A stretch of 64,000 bases of DNA from Lytechinus pictus (lineage: Eukaryota; Echinodermata; Echinoidea; Temnopleuroida; Toxopneustidae), in the NCBI RefSeq assembly GCF_037042905.1, contig NC_087253.1:14689501-14753500 (forward strand), written 5' to 3'. Position numbers and translations under genes: made by a program. The notes under the pieces are model-generated. The model had not been told where the DNA came from, did not search any database, and saw only the letters and a list, made by a program, of their open reading frames with translations. Shown here piece by piece: positions 1-12,700 of the stretch. Numbering within the stretch: the first letter of the stretch is position 1; each line of letters opens with the position of its first letter.

Positions 1-1617
1 CACATCTTACATTTTCTTTCCTCCATTTCTTTTTTGTTTTTGGTTGTAATTTAAGTTAGAACTTTTGGGGGAGTGGCCCAACCCTTCCATCTTTACGCCA
101 GTGCTATGCGGTGCGGATCTGGATCTGGGGCGGAGCCCCCGGAACCTCTTGATATCAAAGCCATTACCTTAACCATAAACCCTATAGATTGCCGCTATTT
201 TTAATCAAATCGCGGGTATATAGTTTTATACAAAATTCAACGCAGTTGCGTAAATGAACCAAATATTTTTTGAGGGGGCACAACATATAGCTGTGGGAAA
301 ATTTGTAAAAAGTTGCCAGCGAGGGAAGCGAGCCCAAAAAAATTCCTTTTGAAATCAAATTCTAATTCCATAGATTTTTCTGTTATATTCAACAATAATT
401 GTTTTACATTCATTTCATTATACGTTGTCTCCTATATTTTCTTTCATTTCCCCTTGGGTGTTGAACCAAGACCTCTCCCGGCCACCCCCGGCCTGTATAT
501 ACGCCTGTTATTGAACGTAAAGCTTGATCTAATAGGAAGGGTCCATACGAAGGGGTGGGGGGCTTATAGAGCCCTTTGAATGTTATCTGAAGAGCCCCTA
601 TGGGGTCTGGGGCAGAGCCCAAGGTATAGCCTTTGGAGACTTAGCCAAAGTAAACATTAAGAGACTTTTTACTAGTAACTCTTGCAAGCATAAAGCTTTA
701 CCTATATAGGTACTATAGTATATAGGGACAATACCGCATAACGATTAAGACTTTAAGAGGATGTTTCAAGCCTTAATTTGCTAATTATAAGGAATTATAA
801 GAATTTCTGTCCTGATTGCGACCGTTATTGCATAAAATTTTGCAAGCTTATATATAACACAATGTTGTATAGGCAGTCCGTCTTTCTTCAATCCTCGGCA
901 TGCAGCTAGTCTGCTGTGCAGACTCTGAATGGCTCGTGAAGTGGGATCTGCAGCTGGTTTGCGAAGCAAACCAGCCTGAAAGGGCGAGCGAAGCGAGCCA
1001 TTTAGTAGACCTAGTCTGCTATGCAGACTCCTTGAATCAGCTGTGATACACACACTGCAGATGTGGGTCTACAGTTGTAGACTAGCATGCAGCCCGGTCG
1101 TGTTAAGTTTAAGTTCTTTTTTTTTTCTTGTCCCTTTTCTTCGTTTTCAAATTTAGCATTTGGCTAATTCCAATCTACCTTCATTTCCCGCTTTTGTTTG
1201 CCATTTTGTCATCTCTTAATTCATTATTATTATTTTTTTACTAATCATGCTAAGGCCGGCCTAGCTATTGCGCAATGATTTATGTTCTTTTTTCGTTCCC
1301 TTTCCCACTTTCCTTCCGTTTTCAATTTAGTTTTCTTATCAATTTTTCCCTTTTCCTTTCCTTTTTCCTCCTTTCCCTTTTCCCTTTCCTCCCCGGCCCT
1401 TTCCCTAATTCTTTCTCCCTCCCTTTCCTTTTCCCGTTTTTTTTAATTGTTTTCCCCAGTGAAATCCGCCAGGGGGGCATGCAGCCTTCCCCCCTGACCC
1501 CCCCCCCCCTCCCCGCCTGTTGCGCCACTGCAAGTGTGTTTCGCCTCCTTAAATCAATGAGTTACACTCTGCCCCCCCCCCAAAAAAAAAAGATTCTTAA
1601 TTTTACCTTTTTTCTCT
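1..1617. other. Intergenic, repeat-rich, no gene seen
   Basis: I find no convincing exon here. The stretch holds short palindromes around 0.9-1.03 kb (listed separately), a pyrimidine-rich tract at about 1273-1460, and poly-C and poly-A runs near 1,495-1,590. Phrases such as 'gcgagggaagcgagcc' resemble dispersed repeat sequence. The open frames are short and low-complexity. Confidence 0.5.
908..1029. repeat. Cluster of short perfect palindromes
   Basis: Three hairpin-forming palindromes lie within 122 bases. At 908-924 arms of 7 bp (agtctgc/gcagact) flank a 3-base loop. At 953-975 arms of 10 bp (gctggtttgc/gcaaaccagc) flank 'gaa'. At 1013-1029 the first palindrome recurs with loop 'tat'. The two flanking palindromes share the same arms, so this may be the edge of a small foldback element. 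Confidence 0.6.
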
Positions 1618-2937
1618 TGTCGTGTTGGGATCGGTTCGGTGATTATTGATGGGAAGCGTAATGAGGAAACTTGAAGAAACTTAAGCAGTTCAATATCACA
1701 AAGTATTTATTCATCAATATTCAGCTACAGTTCGGAGTACATGAAGATCCAGAGTATATCAGGTGATGAATATAAAATAATTTAGAAGTATCAGGTTGAG
1801 ATTCGAAGTGTAGTTGAATTAATACTGGATATACGTCTAAGTCTTGAAGTCAGTCAGTCAGGATCAGTGTGTGTCTAGTATTCTATCGTTGGTCTTCTCT
1901 CTTCTAATAATCAAGAAGTCTTATTTATATCATTAGTTTAGGGGGTGTAACAATTTAAGGTGGGAGTGATCTCTAAACTCGATCTGATTGGTCTACAGGT
2001 AACTGTCTATCAAACTTTCTCTGGTATAAGGGGTGTGGTGATTCTCTGTGCGAGTGACTGGGGCTGGAAGTGTGAGTCATACTTCTTCCATGAAGTAACC
2101 TGACGTCACTGAGGGTTGGTCATTTTATGGTCAAGGTTAAGGAGTTTAATGGTCTTGGGGGGTATGGGGATTCTTAGATGACATTGGGGGAGTTTGTAAA
2201 CAAGTGAAGGTGAATGACTGAAAGGATAACAGGAAGTTAAATACATACTACATAACATCCCCTTTCTTTGGAAAATGAGGCTCCTCTCCTCATTTGGGAA
2301 AAAAAATTGTATACAAATAGATTACAAAAGTTCATTTTGAAAATTGAGTGAAACCAGAATAGTGTATCTCGATTGTCCACTGTACTTTCACTCTCTCTCT
2401 CACACTTACTATTTATACTAAGAGGATTAAACTTATTCTACATCTTAACTAATTTCAACTTAAACTAAAGATATAACTAACACATCGAATACTGGTACAT
2501 TCACACAACTAAAAAAAAACAAAATATATTGAAATAAAGTAACACACAAGTAAATTAATCAACTGATCAACCAATAATGATACTATATACAATAACTCGT
2601 GCAGACTTATGCACCTTGAAGCAAATATTATTAAATCAATGTTCATTAATTACATAGTACAAATTCCTTCAAATTAAACGAAGAATACGGATTAATTTCA
2701 CTCTAACTATAGCACTAAATTAGTTCAAGCAATAACAGTAATAACAAGAAAAAATATGTATGCTATATAAATCTTAGCATCTGATCAACATGATAATTAG
2801 CGGAAAGTTAACAGGTGCGCTCTAGAAATGACAGTTTCTCTAGGAAGGCCTAATATGTACTTCAAATGAAGCAATCAACATAGAACTCAATTATTACTAT
2901 CACTCCTATCCTGTTGGAGAATATCTTTCCATATTCA
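1618..2937 (-). repeat. 3' LTR (left copy)
   Basis: This 1,320 bp repeat runs from TGTCGTGTTGGG to CATATTCA on the plus strand and is matched by the copy at 4791-6110. With the inferred minus orientation it is the 3' LTR. It holds no long open frame. Confidence 0.8.
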
Positions 2938-4790
2938 TGTTGTAAAAGAACAATAATAAACAAGTACTTTCGAACTTGATAGATATCATCATATGACAAG
3001 TATAAATTCAAACTTATCTTGGTAATCAACCTTGCGATGACAAATATTTGTTCAATAAAATGTATATTATCCTAAACTTTAATAATTAAACACATTGTCG
3101 ACAATTACTACTAAGTTCTAATTCAATCACATACATATCACACATTTAGCAAAACATTAATCAATCACTTTTTTTACATCAAATACAATCGTCTGAAAAA
3201 TCTCTGTCTGATAAGTTGGTCAGTATGTCACAGTAAATTTTAGTGGTCTCCATGGGATTTAGAGGTCACAGGGCAATTCTCAGTAATGGTCATTTATGTC
3301 ATTAATGTCATTGTACTTGTCAAATAGTCTGGATATTGTAATAAAACAGGTGGATTGGGGCACAACTTGCCTCGTGTTGAGGATTGGTTTTTCTAAGGGT
3401 CTGTTCACACTTGTAAGATTTCAGACAATAGTGATGTTACCAAAGTAGTTTCTATACATTCCACAACAATATTATATAAATCAATCAATTTGTGAGCGGT
3501 GGGCGTCCTCATCATAGGGAAATGTGCTTCTATTTTCACTTCTATTTCCGAAGTATATTTATGTCATAGGATTACGCACCAAATCTTCTATATGAGTTTC
3601 ACTCCTAATTTGCTCCGATAATATTTTAATGGTTATTTTCAAGTACATTCTAACTTGATTTGAACTCATGCTATATACACAAAGCGGCGAAATACTAAAA
3701 GAAAATAATAAAAACCAAAATAAAATCGTATTTCTTGACACATCTGGCCTATGTGTAGTCCAGTATTATTCATCACTGGAAAATTCTTTGCTTTACATGT
3801 TAAAGTTAACCAAATACAACATCATCATGATTTTGACTGAACTATAAAACTTTCTTGCTTCATAATATCATCTACTTTGATTACATCACAACCAAATATT
3901 GTTTGAGAAATAATGAAATATCACATGTTACATTAACTAGGTTAATCCTTATATAGCTCGGTATTCTTTGGAATTGTCAATGTCAATGACTTCGTCTTAA
4001 GTCAAAAAGGTGATTTAATTTTCATCATGGTCAATTTTAATAATCTCGTTAGAGTCAGTGTTTGTCAAATATTTTGAAATGCTGTTATTCCTAATTTCAA
4101 ATCAAAAGGATAAAGATAATGTCATTATAACAAATTTATGAAACTGTGTACACTGGAAATACAATACACATTGTAACGGAAACTAAATTAAATATAGCCT
4201 CTTGCACTCTCTCATTTGCCAGTGGAACAATAAAGAAAATGGTTTCACTTACTGATCAGAGATGAAGAAGATGTCTTCAAAGAATGATTAAGATTGAGTA
4301 TAATGAATAGCACGATTAAAGTAATGTCCAGTGTTATATTATATTCAGGGAAAGAGTCAAAGTCATTCATTCTATAGTTCAGGATTTATGTTGTAGCTGT
4401 GGTGGTCGGTGCAGGACTGGGTCGATGTCGTTAATGATGATGCCTTGTCATGCTTCCAGTTAATGTCAAGTTCATCAATGTCCTTGTCCCATTGTCCATC
4501 CATCTGTATCGTCCGTCTGCTCTTCCGTCTGTATCTTCCGTCTGTATCTTCTGTCTGTTCATCCGTCTTTGTCTTCCGTCTGTGTGTTTCTGTAGTGCGG
4601 TAATTGTAGTCGTTGATTTTTGTCATCCAATGTAGCTCAGGTTCTAACAGGGCCAGTGCTGACACTCGTAGGATAGATAATATCTTAACTTAACTTTCTT
4701 TTCATGAGAGCAATTCTCAGTCTTTTCTCGAAGCACATATCCATGATAAAAATTAAGTGTTTCTCAATTAGAGACCCGGGTTCTCCGCCA
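2938..4790 (-). other. LTR element interior, no retroviral-type genes
   Basis: The 1.85 kb between the LTRs carries only short frames. The longest sensible one (4372-4665, minus, 97 codons) begins soon after the presumed primer-binding site, where gag would start, but is a hydrophilic, Thr/Arg/Asp-rich sequence partly made by a 'ccgtctgt' minisatellite at about 4508-4580. I see no CCHC knuckle, protease or polymerase motif. Confidence 0.6.
4771..4790 (-). other. Probable tRNA primer-binding site
   Basis: On the minus strand this tract starts TGGCGGAGAACCCGGG directly after the end of the right-hand LTR. A TGG start next to the LTR fits pairing with a tRNA CCA end. Which tRNA is not resolved. 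Confidence 0.45.
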
Positions 4791-6110
4791 TGTCGTGTTG
4801 GGATCGGTTCGGTGATTATTGATGGGAAGCGTAATGAGGAAACTTGAAGAAACTTAAGCAGTTCAATATCACAAAGTATTTATTCATCAATATTCAGCTA
4901 CAGTTCGGAGTACATGAAGATCCAGAGTATATCAGGTGATGAATATAAAATAATTTAGAAGTATCAGGTTGAGATTCGAAGTGTAGTTGAATTAATACTG
5001 GATATACGTCTAAGTCTTGAAGTCAGTCAGTCAGGATCAGTGTGTGTCTAGTATTCTATCGTTGGTCTTCTCTCTTCTAATAATCAAGAAGTCTTATTTA
5101 TATCATTAGTTTAGGGGGTGTAACAATTTAAGGTGGGAGTGATCTCTAAACTCGATCTGATTGGTCTACAGGTAACTGTCTATCAAACTTTCTCTGGTAT
5201 AAGGGGTGTGGTGATTCTCTGTGCGAGTGACTGGGGCTGGAAGTGTGAGTCATACTTCTTCCATGAAGTAACCTGACGTCACTGAGGGTTGGTCATTTTA
5301 TGGTCAAGGTTAAGGAGTTTAATGGTCTTGGGGGGTATGGGGATTCTTAGATGACATTGGGGGAGTTTGTAAACAAGTGAAGGTGAATGACTGAAAGGAT
5401 AACAGGAAGTTAAATACATACTACATAACATCCCCTTTCTTTGGAAAATGAGGCTCCTCTCCTCATTTGGGAAAAAAAATTGTATACAAATAGATTACAA
5501 AAGTTCATTTTGAAAATTGAGTGAAACCAGAATAGTGTATCTCGATTGTCCACTGTACTTTCACTCTCTCTCTCACACTTACTATTTATACTAAGAGGAT
5601 TAAACTTATTCTACATCTTAACTAATTTCAACTTAAACTAAAGATATAACTAACACATCGAATACTGGTACATTCACACAACTAAAAAAAAACAAAATAT
5701 ATTGAAATAAAGTAACACACAAGTAAATTAATCAACTGATCAACCAATAATGATACTATATACAATAACTCGTGCAGACTTATGCACCTTGAAGCAAATA
5801 TTATTAAATCAATGTTCATTAATTACATAGTACAAATTCCTTCAAATTAAACGAAGAATACGGATTAATTTCACTCTAACTATAGCACTAAATTAGTTCA
5901 AGCAATAACAGTAATAACAAGAAAAAATATGTATGCTATATAAATCTTAGCATCTGATCAACATGATAATTAGCGGAAAGTTAACAGGTGCGCTCTAGAA
6001 ATGACAGTTTCTCTAGGAAGGCCTAATATGTACTTCAAATGAAGCAATCAACATAGAACTCAATTATTACTATCACTCCTATCCTGTTGGAGAATATCTT
6101 TCCATATTCA
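4791..6110 (-). repeat. 5' LTR (right copy)
   Basis: Second copy of the 1,320 bp LTR with the same length and termini as the left one. In the inferred minus orientation it is the 5' LTR and would hold the promoter. Confidence 0.8.
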
Positions 6111-6964
6111 TTCACCCCCCCCCCTCCTCTGCCCCACGGACCGTACGCACGCGTCTTGCTTATTCGATCAATAAACAATCTGTGCTGTATCGATCGTCAA
6201 ATCTTAGAAGACGGATTCTGAGACCTTATTTACTAATTTAGACCTAACTTTAGTCGGAGACGAAAAGTGAGTGTAGTTTTACTTTAATTTACATTTGCAT
6301 GAATTGTTATTACATGTTTGAGTGTATAAGAGTGCGTGAAAGAGGTTAAAGTGTAAAGTTTATGATTTGGAGATGTAAATAACGTTTTATTCGACTTTTG
6401 AGAAACACCTGTGTCTGTGAGTGTGAGCAGGATCTTTCCCTTGCAGTTGCAGGGCCGTGAGATCCGGCGAAGCGTCTATTGATGCTCCGCTGGCGCTCGG
6501 GCCAGGGGCAAGTGATTTTGTAACTGCTCTGACATTGACAAATAATTTGTATTCACATGTAGTTCCAGGGGGGGAGGGGCAGTCAAATATATTGCTGTAC
6601 ACATGCTTGACCAAAAAACACGTTTAATAAAGGGGTGTTTTTTCAGTTTTGGACGCGGGCTGAGCGTGCACTCGTTAATAAAAATAATATTATACAAAAG
6701 GGTATCGGTATCAAGAACCCAAAAAAGGGGTGGTTTTGAAAGACTGGTCAATGGTCAATCGCGGGGTCAAACATATTTAGGTTATGTTTTTTTTTCCAAA
6801 GCTTTTTTTTAAGACTAGCGAAACATGTTTAGGGTATGTTTTTTCCCCAAGCTTTTCCTCGTTTCTGAAAAGTGTTCGGGTTCTTCCCGATTGTGGTATT
6901 ATTTTTAACCCTAACTGCATTGGGGGCATGCAATACCCATGAGTATAGTTTTTGTCTCACCTGC
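6111..6964. other. Intergenic, no gene seen
   Basis: It begins with a poly-C run just outside the LTR. Nothing else here reads as an exon or a clear repeat, and short frames at 6.4-6.8 kb are unsupported. Confidence 0.4.
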
Positions 6965-7745
6965 ATAGCAGAGTGAGACTATAGGCGCCGCATTTCCGAC
7001 GGCGGCGGCGACGGCGGCGGCGGCGTCAACACCAAATCTTAACCTGAGGTTAAGTTTTTGAAATGACAGCATAACTTAGAAAGTATATGGACCTAGTTCA
7101 TGAAACTTGGCCATAAGGTTAATCAAGTATTACTGAACATTCTGCCTGAGTTTCATGTCACATGACCAAGGTCAAAGGTCATTTAGGGTCAATGAACTTA
7201 GACCATGTTGGGGGAATCAACATCAAAATCTTAACCTAAGGTTAAGTTTTTGAAATGTCATCATAACTTAGAAAATATATGGACCTAGTTCATGAAACTT
7301 ATACATAAGGTTAATCAAGTATCAATGAACATCCTGCTTGAGTTTCACATCACATGACCAAGGTCAAAGGTCATTTAGGGTCAATGAACTTTGGCCGAAT
7401 TGGGGGTATCTGTTGAATTACCATCATAACTTTGAAAGTTTATGGATCTGATTCATGAAACTTGGACATAATAGTAATCAAGTATTACTGAACATCCTGT
7501 GCAAGTTTCAGGTCACATGATCAAGGTCAAAGGTCATTTAGGGTCAATGAACTTTGGCCAAATTGGGGTATTTGTTGAATTACAGCCATAAATTTGAAAG
7601 TGTGTTGGTCTAGTTCATAAAACTTGGACATAATAGTAATCAAGTATCACTGAACATCCTGTGCAAGTTTCAGGTCACATGATCAAGGTCAAAGGTCATG
7701 TTAAGGTCAAAGAACTTTGGCCACGTTGGGGGTATTTGTTGAATT
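6965..7745 (+). repeat. Tandem repeat, about four units of 160-190 bp
   Basis: Units recur around anchors such as 'cataacttagaaagtatatgg' (about 7072, 7262, 7430, 7588) and 'tcaaaggtcatttagggtca'. Each holds the half-site-like 'aaggtcaaaggtca'. The array starts with a CGG-rich tract (6998-7025). I know this repeat type from many marine invertebrate genomes. It is non-coding. Confidence 0.8.
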
Positions 7746-8330
7746 GCCATCATAGGGTCATTCCATCTGGATTCACCCAGTGGTTGCACCCGACCGTCTC
7801 AGAATTTGTTGTAATTTGGTACACATAAAATTCACCATGGCCCACGTACAAAACAAAAAAATAAGTCCAATTGGTCCGTCGGTTCTCGCGCTACGGCCCG
7901 CCCTTTTCTCCTTGTTTTGACAAAAATGGGCGTGACCTTCAACTTTCAATGGCCACTGCGTCGTAATGTGTTGACCAATTTTCATGAAACAGGTACCATT
8001 TATTAGGAAATTCAGAGAGGAATCCAAAACATGCATCAAATAATGTATTGGAGCGATTTATAAGGTCATGACCTTTGACCTTTACTTTGACCTTGAGTTT
8101 GACCCCCGGACAAATAAATTTTTAACTTGATTTTCGTGTATGTTAATTATTTGTATGATATTGACAAAATATGTTAAAACCAATGATGATATTTTATGTC
8201 TTCACCTTTTAAAACTCTTCCAAAGATACCATGAAATTTCACTCTAGTCCCACATACTAATATTCATGTTAGTAAAAGTGTTTACCAGTTACATGATTTC
8301 CTCCAATCTTAAGTTACAGTATGCATGCAC
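7746..8330. other. Non-coding, probable decayed repeat
   Basis: The stretch follows the tandem array directly and holds no credible exon. Sequence around 8266-8295 ('gttagtaaaagtgtttac') resembles the centre of the adjoining hairpin, so part of it may belong to the same element. Confidence 0.35.
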
Positions 8331-8642
8331 ATGAAAAGAAATTAAGCTCATCAGTTCACAAATGAAACATTAAACATTTATGCTCATGAATAGGTATCTG
8401 TTTAGGCATTTTGATGTTCAGCAATATATATCATATATATATATATATATTCTTGTTAGTAAAGTGTTTACTTTTATCATCAAATTGTTGAGTATATGCC
8501 TATTTACTAACAAGAATATATATATATATATGTATATATATGACATATATTGCTGAACATCAAATTGCCTAAACAGATACCTATTCATGAGCATAAATGT
8601 TTAATGTTTCATTTGTGAACTGATGAGCTTAATTTCTTTTCA
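8331..8642. repeat. Long near-perfect inverted repeat (foldback)
   Basis: Arms at 8331-8463 and 8502-8642 are reverse complements with only a few differences, around a 38-base loop. Each arm has an AT dinucleotide tract of slightly different length near the loop. A transcript would fold into a hairpin of over 130 bp. It is most likely a MITE or foldback element. No terminal target duplication is evident. Confidence 0.85.
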
Positions 8643-8719
8643 TAATCACATATTAAATTTTAGTAGGAAGGTGTAAAAATAAATAAAATCACCACCATTT
8701 ACGTGATTTTTATCTTAAA

Positions 8720-8846
8720 AGATGGATTTCCTAGGGAAATCCATCTTTGTTTTGGTCAGTCTCTTATGCGTCTATGGGAAGAGTGTCAAGACTCCATGAT
8801 GAAGAAGTATATGTCAAAATATAAAAAAAAACACCATCATGGAGTC
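8720..8846. repeat. Two small palindromes
   Basis: At 8720-8746, 12 bp arms (agatggatttcc/ggaaatccatct) surround 'tag'. At 8790-8801 and 8835-8846, 'gactccatgatg' pairs with 'catcatggagtc' across 33 bases. They follow the large foldback at 8.3-8.6 kb and may be debris of similar elements. Confidence 0.6.
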
Positions 8847-9197
8847 CTCAAGACTAGGGTCACGCATGTGTACAGCAATACATTTGACTTGCCCCCCGGG
8901 TATATAGTGGTAACTGGACATTTGCATACCTGAAGAGGGCGGTGATTTTTACAGGCACAGTCCGGCTACATCTGCACATAATGCAAATAAACATGTAAAA
9001 TGAAATGAAATGTTTGGATAATAATAGTCTAGTTAGATTTAATCTACATGTAGATCTAGACCTATTTTCAAATCTACCCAAGTCTAACATTTCTACTTGA
9101 ACTTAGAGGAACATTAAATTAGAGAAACTTGAAGCATATTGATTTAGTTTACTGTTGTTGATTCTAAAGGATTGATTTTGTCACTTAATTGATGGGG

Positions 9198-9445
9198 TTT
9201 TGCCAAACAATGAAGAAATAGAAAGGTAGGAAAAGAATGAGAAGGAGAAAGAGAAGGAGGAGAAGAAGAAGAAGAAGAAGGAGGAGGAGGAAGAAGAGGA
9301 GGAGGAGGAGAAGAAGAAGGAGGAGAAGGAGGGGAGGAGGAGGAGAAGAAGAAGAAGGAGGAGAAGGAGAAGAAGAAGAAGGAGAAGGAGAAGAAGAAGA
9401 AGAAGAGGAGGAGGAGAAGAAGAGGATGAAGGTGGAAGAGGAGAA
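9198..9445 (+). repeat. Purine (GAA/GAG) low-complexity tract
   Basis: About 250 bases are almost only A and G, mostly GAA, GAG and GGA triplets. The Arg/Glu and Ser/Pro frames it opens on either strand are artefacts of composition. Confidence 0.85.
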
Positions 9446-9613
9446 GAAACTTTATTATCATTATATTTGTTATTAAATCATTGTTTCAGTTGTTATAATT
9501 ACTATAGATGTATCTAATGTATTAGTCTATATTTCTAGATTTATTTTTATGTTGATGATGAAAATGATTCCCATTTATAATTGCCATTGGTTTTTTAAAT
9601 TTTTTCTCAACAG

Positions 9614-9733
9614 TTTTGTTAAGCTATCTGTTCACTCATCACTGAGATCAATCATGAGTTTCCAGGAGGAATGGGAGAGGAAGAAAGAGGAAAGGCAACG
9701 GAAGCGTACCGAGATGGATGGAGGACTTACAAA
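9614..9733 (+). CDS. Coiled-coil gene exon 1 (start codon at 9654)
   Basis: A ttttctcaacag acceptor precedes 9614 and a gtaagt donor follows 9733. The ATG at 9654 gives MSFQEEWERKKEERQRKRTE and the exon ends two bases into codon 27. The 40 bases before the ATG are 5' UTR if this ATG is used. A 5' exon further upstream is implied by the acceptor. Confidence 0.75.
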
Positions 9734-12700
9734 GTAAGTGGAAATCTTTAATAACAATCTCATTAAATGTCAATTTGAATTGTTTAATTTTTAATCCATT
9801 GAGCCTTACTATTTGCAGAAATAACCTAAGCAAGTGTCTACAGTAAGAAAATTGTGTTCAATCGGTTTATGTCAAAAATTAGGCTTAGACAAAATCCAGA
9901 TTCCCTTGAATCTCTTCTCAAATTCATAGAAGGAAGATTGGCAAGACACTTCTTGATATACATGTACCACCCCATCTATCGGGGGGTGGGGGGGGGGGGG
10001 GGGCTGTGTTGAATTTTATACAGCAGCTTTTGGATTGTCTCCCCAACTGTCAAAAGATTTGATGCAATACTCCTGCTATACTGTAGTAAAAGGTCAGATT
10101 TGAATTTTGAATATTTATAGGGAGAAATTGAGCAGACAGCACTACTTTTTCAATCTTTTTTTTAATTCTCATTTCTGACAATAAAACATCTTTTCTTTGA
10201 AAAAATGTGTCCTTACAAAAGTTACAATATTAATGTGCATGGAAGACTTACAGAAAGGGCATTTTATTTATGAAGATATGTTCCTAATTTTAAGTATTCT
10301 TTACACTCTTATTTAATTTAATTGTAATACATTTATGGAAAATTTGTTTGAATTAATGCCCCCTTTGGATGAGAAGGCGATATACATACATGTACATGTA
10401 AGTACTTTGCTCATAGAGATGTAGTAACATAGCCTACTCTCCCCAACCCCAACCCCTATCTTTCTTTCAGTCCAAGTTTAGTCTTAAAAAGAATGACAAA
10501 AACAATTATATGAAGTATAGGAGCAAATTTTACTGTCAAAATGAGTACTGGTATTGTATAAAAATATAGATACTTCAAAATGATTCACACTCCCTATATC
10601 TTCATCTGAATTCAAGGACAACACTCTGAAATCACTTTTGGGAGAAATACATGAATTCTCTCCTTCAGAAATGTGGTTCCAGTATTGTGCGCATGCTCAT
10701 GAATAAGTTTCAGGGCAAAAAAAAATTGCATGATAAAGTCCAGTGTTATACATGTATAATGTTGATATCTCTTCATGTACATGTACTGTATGGTGTATGA
10801 ATTCTTGTCCGGACTGTTTAATTCTCATTCTTTGATTTTAATGAAAAAAAAAATTGTAGATCTATGTTTAAAAAGTTCAGTTCCAACTACATGTACATGT
10901 AATCCCCTGCACGATATTGCTTGTTTACAATGTGGTGCTGTTTGTACACTCTCCTATGCTTTTTAATGTCACCATGCAAGCCGAATGGATTGGAATGGGG
11001 AAGGAATGTGTTTGCTTAGAAGCAAATCACTCCAGTGTAATTGTGAGTTTGTTTACAGATGGGTTTATTGTCACAATAAGCAAAGGTGTGTGAATGGGAG
11101 ATTTTATGGCGTGGAATGAATTAAAAGGTGATTTAAAAGCTTGTGTCCTTGTTAACTCATAGGCCCTTATTCTGAAGTCTGGTTTAACTTAGACAACATA
11201 TCTGGTCTATGTGCTAAAATTATAGAAAGCCATAAATGTCAAAAAAAAAATTACATTGTATTTTTTTTAAAGGACAAGTCCACCCCAACAAAAAGTTGAT
11301 TTGAATAAAAAGATAAAAATCCTACAAGTATAACACTGAAAATTTCATTAAAATCGGATGTAAAATAAGAAAGTTATGACATTTTGAACTTTCCCTTAGT
11401 TTCACAAAACAGTTGAATGCACATCCACTCACTATTTCTTTTGTATTTTATTATATGAAATATTCTAATTTTTTCCTCATTGCCAAGTGAATGAATGATT
11501 AATTCTTCCCTGAACTTGTGGAATTAGCTTTGTTTACTACTACATGTACATGTATATGGTTCAGTCAAGTTGGTCCTTACTGTCAAATCTGTATTGTATA
11601 ATTCAAACCATAAAAAACAAAAGAAATAGTGAGTGAGGGACATCATCGTCTGTCTCATTTGCATGTCACTGAGTTAATAGTGGATATCACTGTTTTGTGC
11701 AAAATAAGCGAAACTTTAAAATGTCAACTTATTTTACATCTGATTTTGATGAAATTTTCAGCATTATGCTAGTTTGGTTTTTCTCTTTTTATTCAAATCA
11801 ACATTTTTCTTGGGTGGACTTGACCTTTAATGATAGCTGCTCTTTTTAAACAACTGTCTTATTAATCTTCCCAGGCAGTTAAAGATGATTTGGGAGTCAA
11901 AAGAGCTTATACATTGAATCCCTACTGTGAGATTTATGTCTCACTTGGCTTTCCATAGTTAAACCACAACTTTAAACCAGAGTTAAATTAAAGGTAAATT
12001 CCAGTTCTGGTAATGAAAATAATAAAATGACTTTTTACAGAATCTAATATAATGACCACCCAAGTGTCTGTTTGTATGAATAAAAAATATGTGCCAAAGG
12101 ATTCTGGAAGAAATTGTGTAATTGCTGAGAAATAAGCAAAATAAGCGCGGATTCGGTCACTTCCGTCGGGTCTTTATTCCAGCAATAATGATACACTGTC
12201 CCACGTGTGCCTATCTGTGTTGGCGATCTTCAGTGTGATCGTATTTCAACTTAGATTTTATGATTTCACAAAGTTCAGTTTATGTAACTGTATCAGATCT
12301 AGATCCACGATGATATAGTCATACTTAACCTTGGTTTTACAGACTTTCTCACGAAATCAGTGTTTTACTGCAACTACTGTAATTTAGCTTTAAACCCGAC
12401 TTAAGAGTCAGACTACGGACCATAGAGTTATGTACAGTGTCCTATTGGAGACACTTATGCAGTTATACTAGTGTTCAATCAGGCATGAAATCTTCATAAC
12501 AAGAAGAGGAAAATTTTCTAAAAAGTTTGATACAATTTATTTCCAATTGATGTAATGTGTGGTACCCTTCCTGAATTAAAAAGAGCTGTTTATTTAAGTT
12601 TTGTAAGCAGCAAATCACAATTTTGCAATATCATTACACAACACACATGGAACAAAATCACTATTGATGCAATTTCCTTTAGCTGTTATTTTTTTAAATG

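Larger units (their letters stand above)
1618..6110 (-). mobile_element. LTR retrotransposon, non-autonomous, minus orientation
   Basis: Two direct repeats of exactly 1,320 bp (1618-2937 and 4791-6110) flank a 1,853 bp interior. Both start TG and end CA, as LTRs do, and I saw no difference between them in any stretch compared. Directly next to the right-hand LTR, on the minus strand, is a 20-base TGG-starting tract (4771-4790) that looks like a tRNA primer-binding site, so the element reads right to left. The interior has no gag, protease, reverse transcriptase or integrase frame, so the element must depend on proteins made elsewhere. I see neither a polypurine tract nor a matching target-site duplication (flanks tctct and ttcac), which leaves open recombination between elements. 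Confidence 0.75.

Noticed and set aside
4372..4665. 97-codon frame in the LTR element, considered as gag
   Set aside because: There is no CCHC knuckle or capsid-like sequence, and part of it is a minisatellite.
7141..7700. Nuclear-receptor response elements ('aggtcaaaggtca')
   Set aside because: The motif recurs because it is part of a common tandem repeat, so its presence is no evidence of regulation.
6965..7745. A CRISPR-like array
   Set aside because: The whole unit repeats in tandem with no unique spacers, in an animal genome.
9144..9476. Arg/Glu-rich and Ser/Pro-rich frames
   Set aside because: They lie wholly on a GAA/GAG tract.
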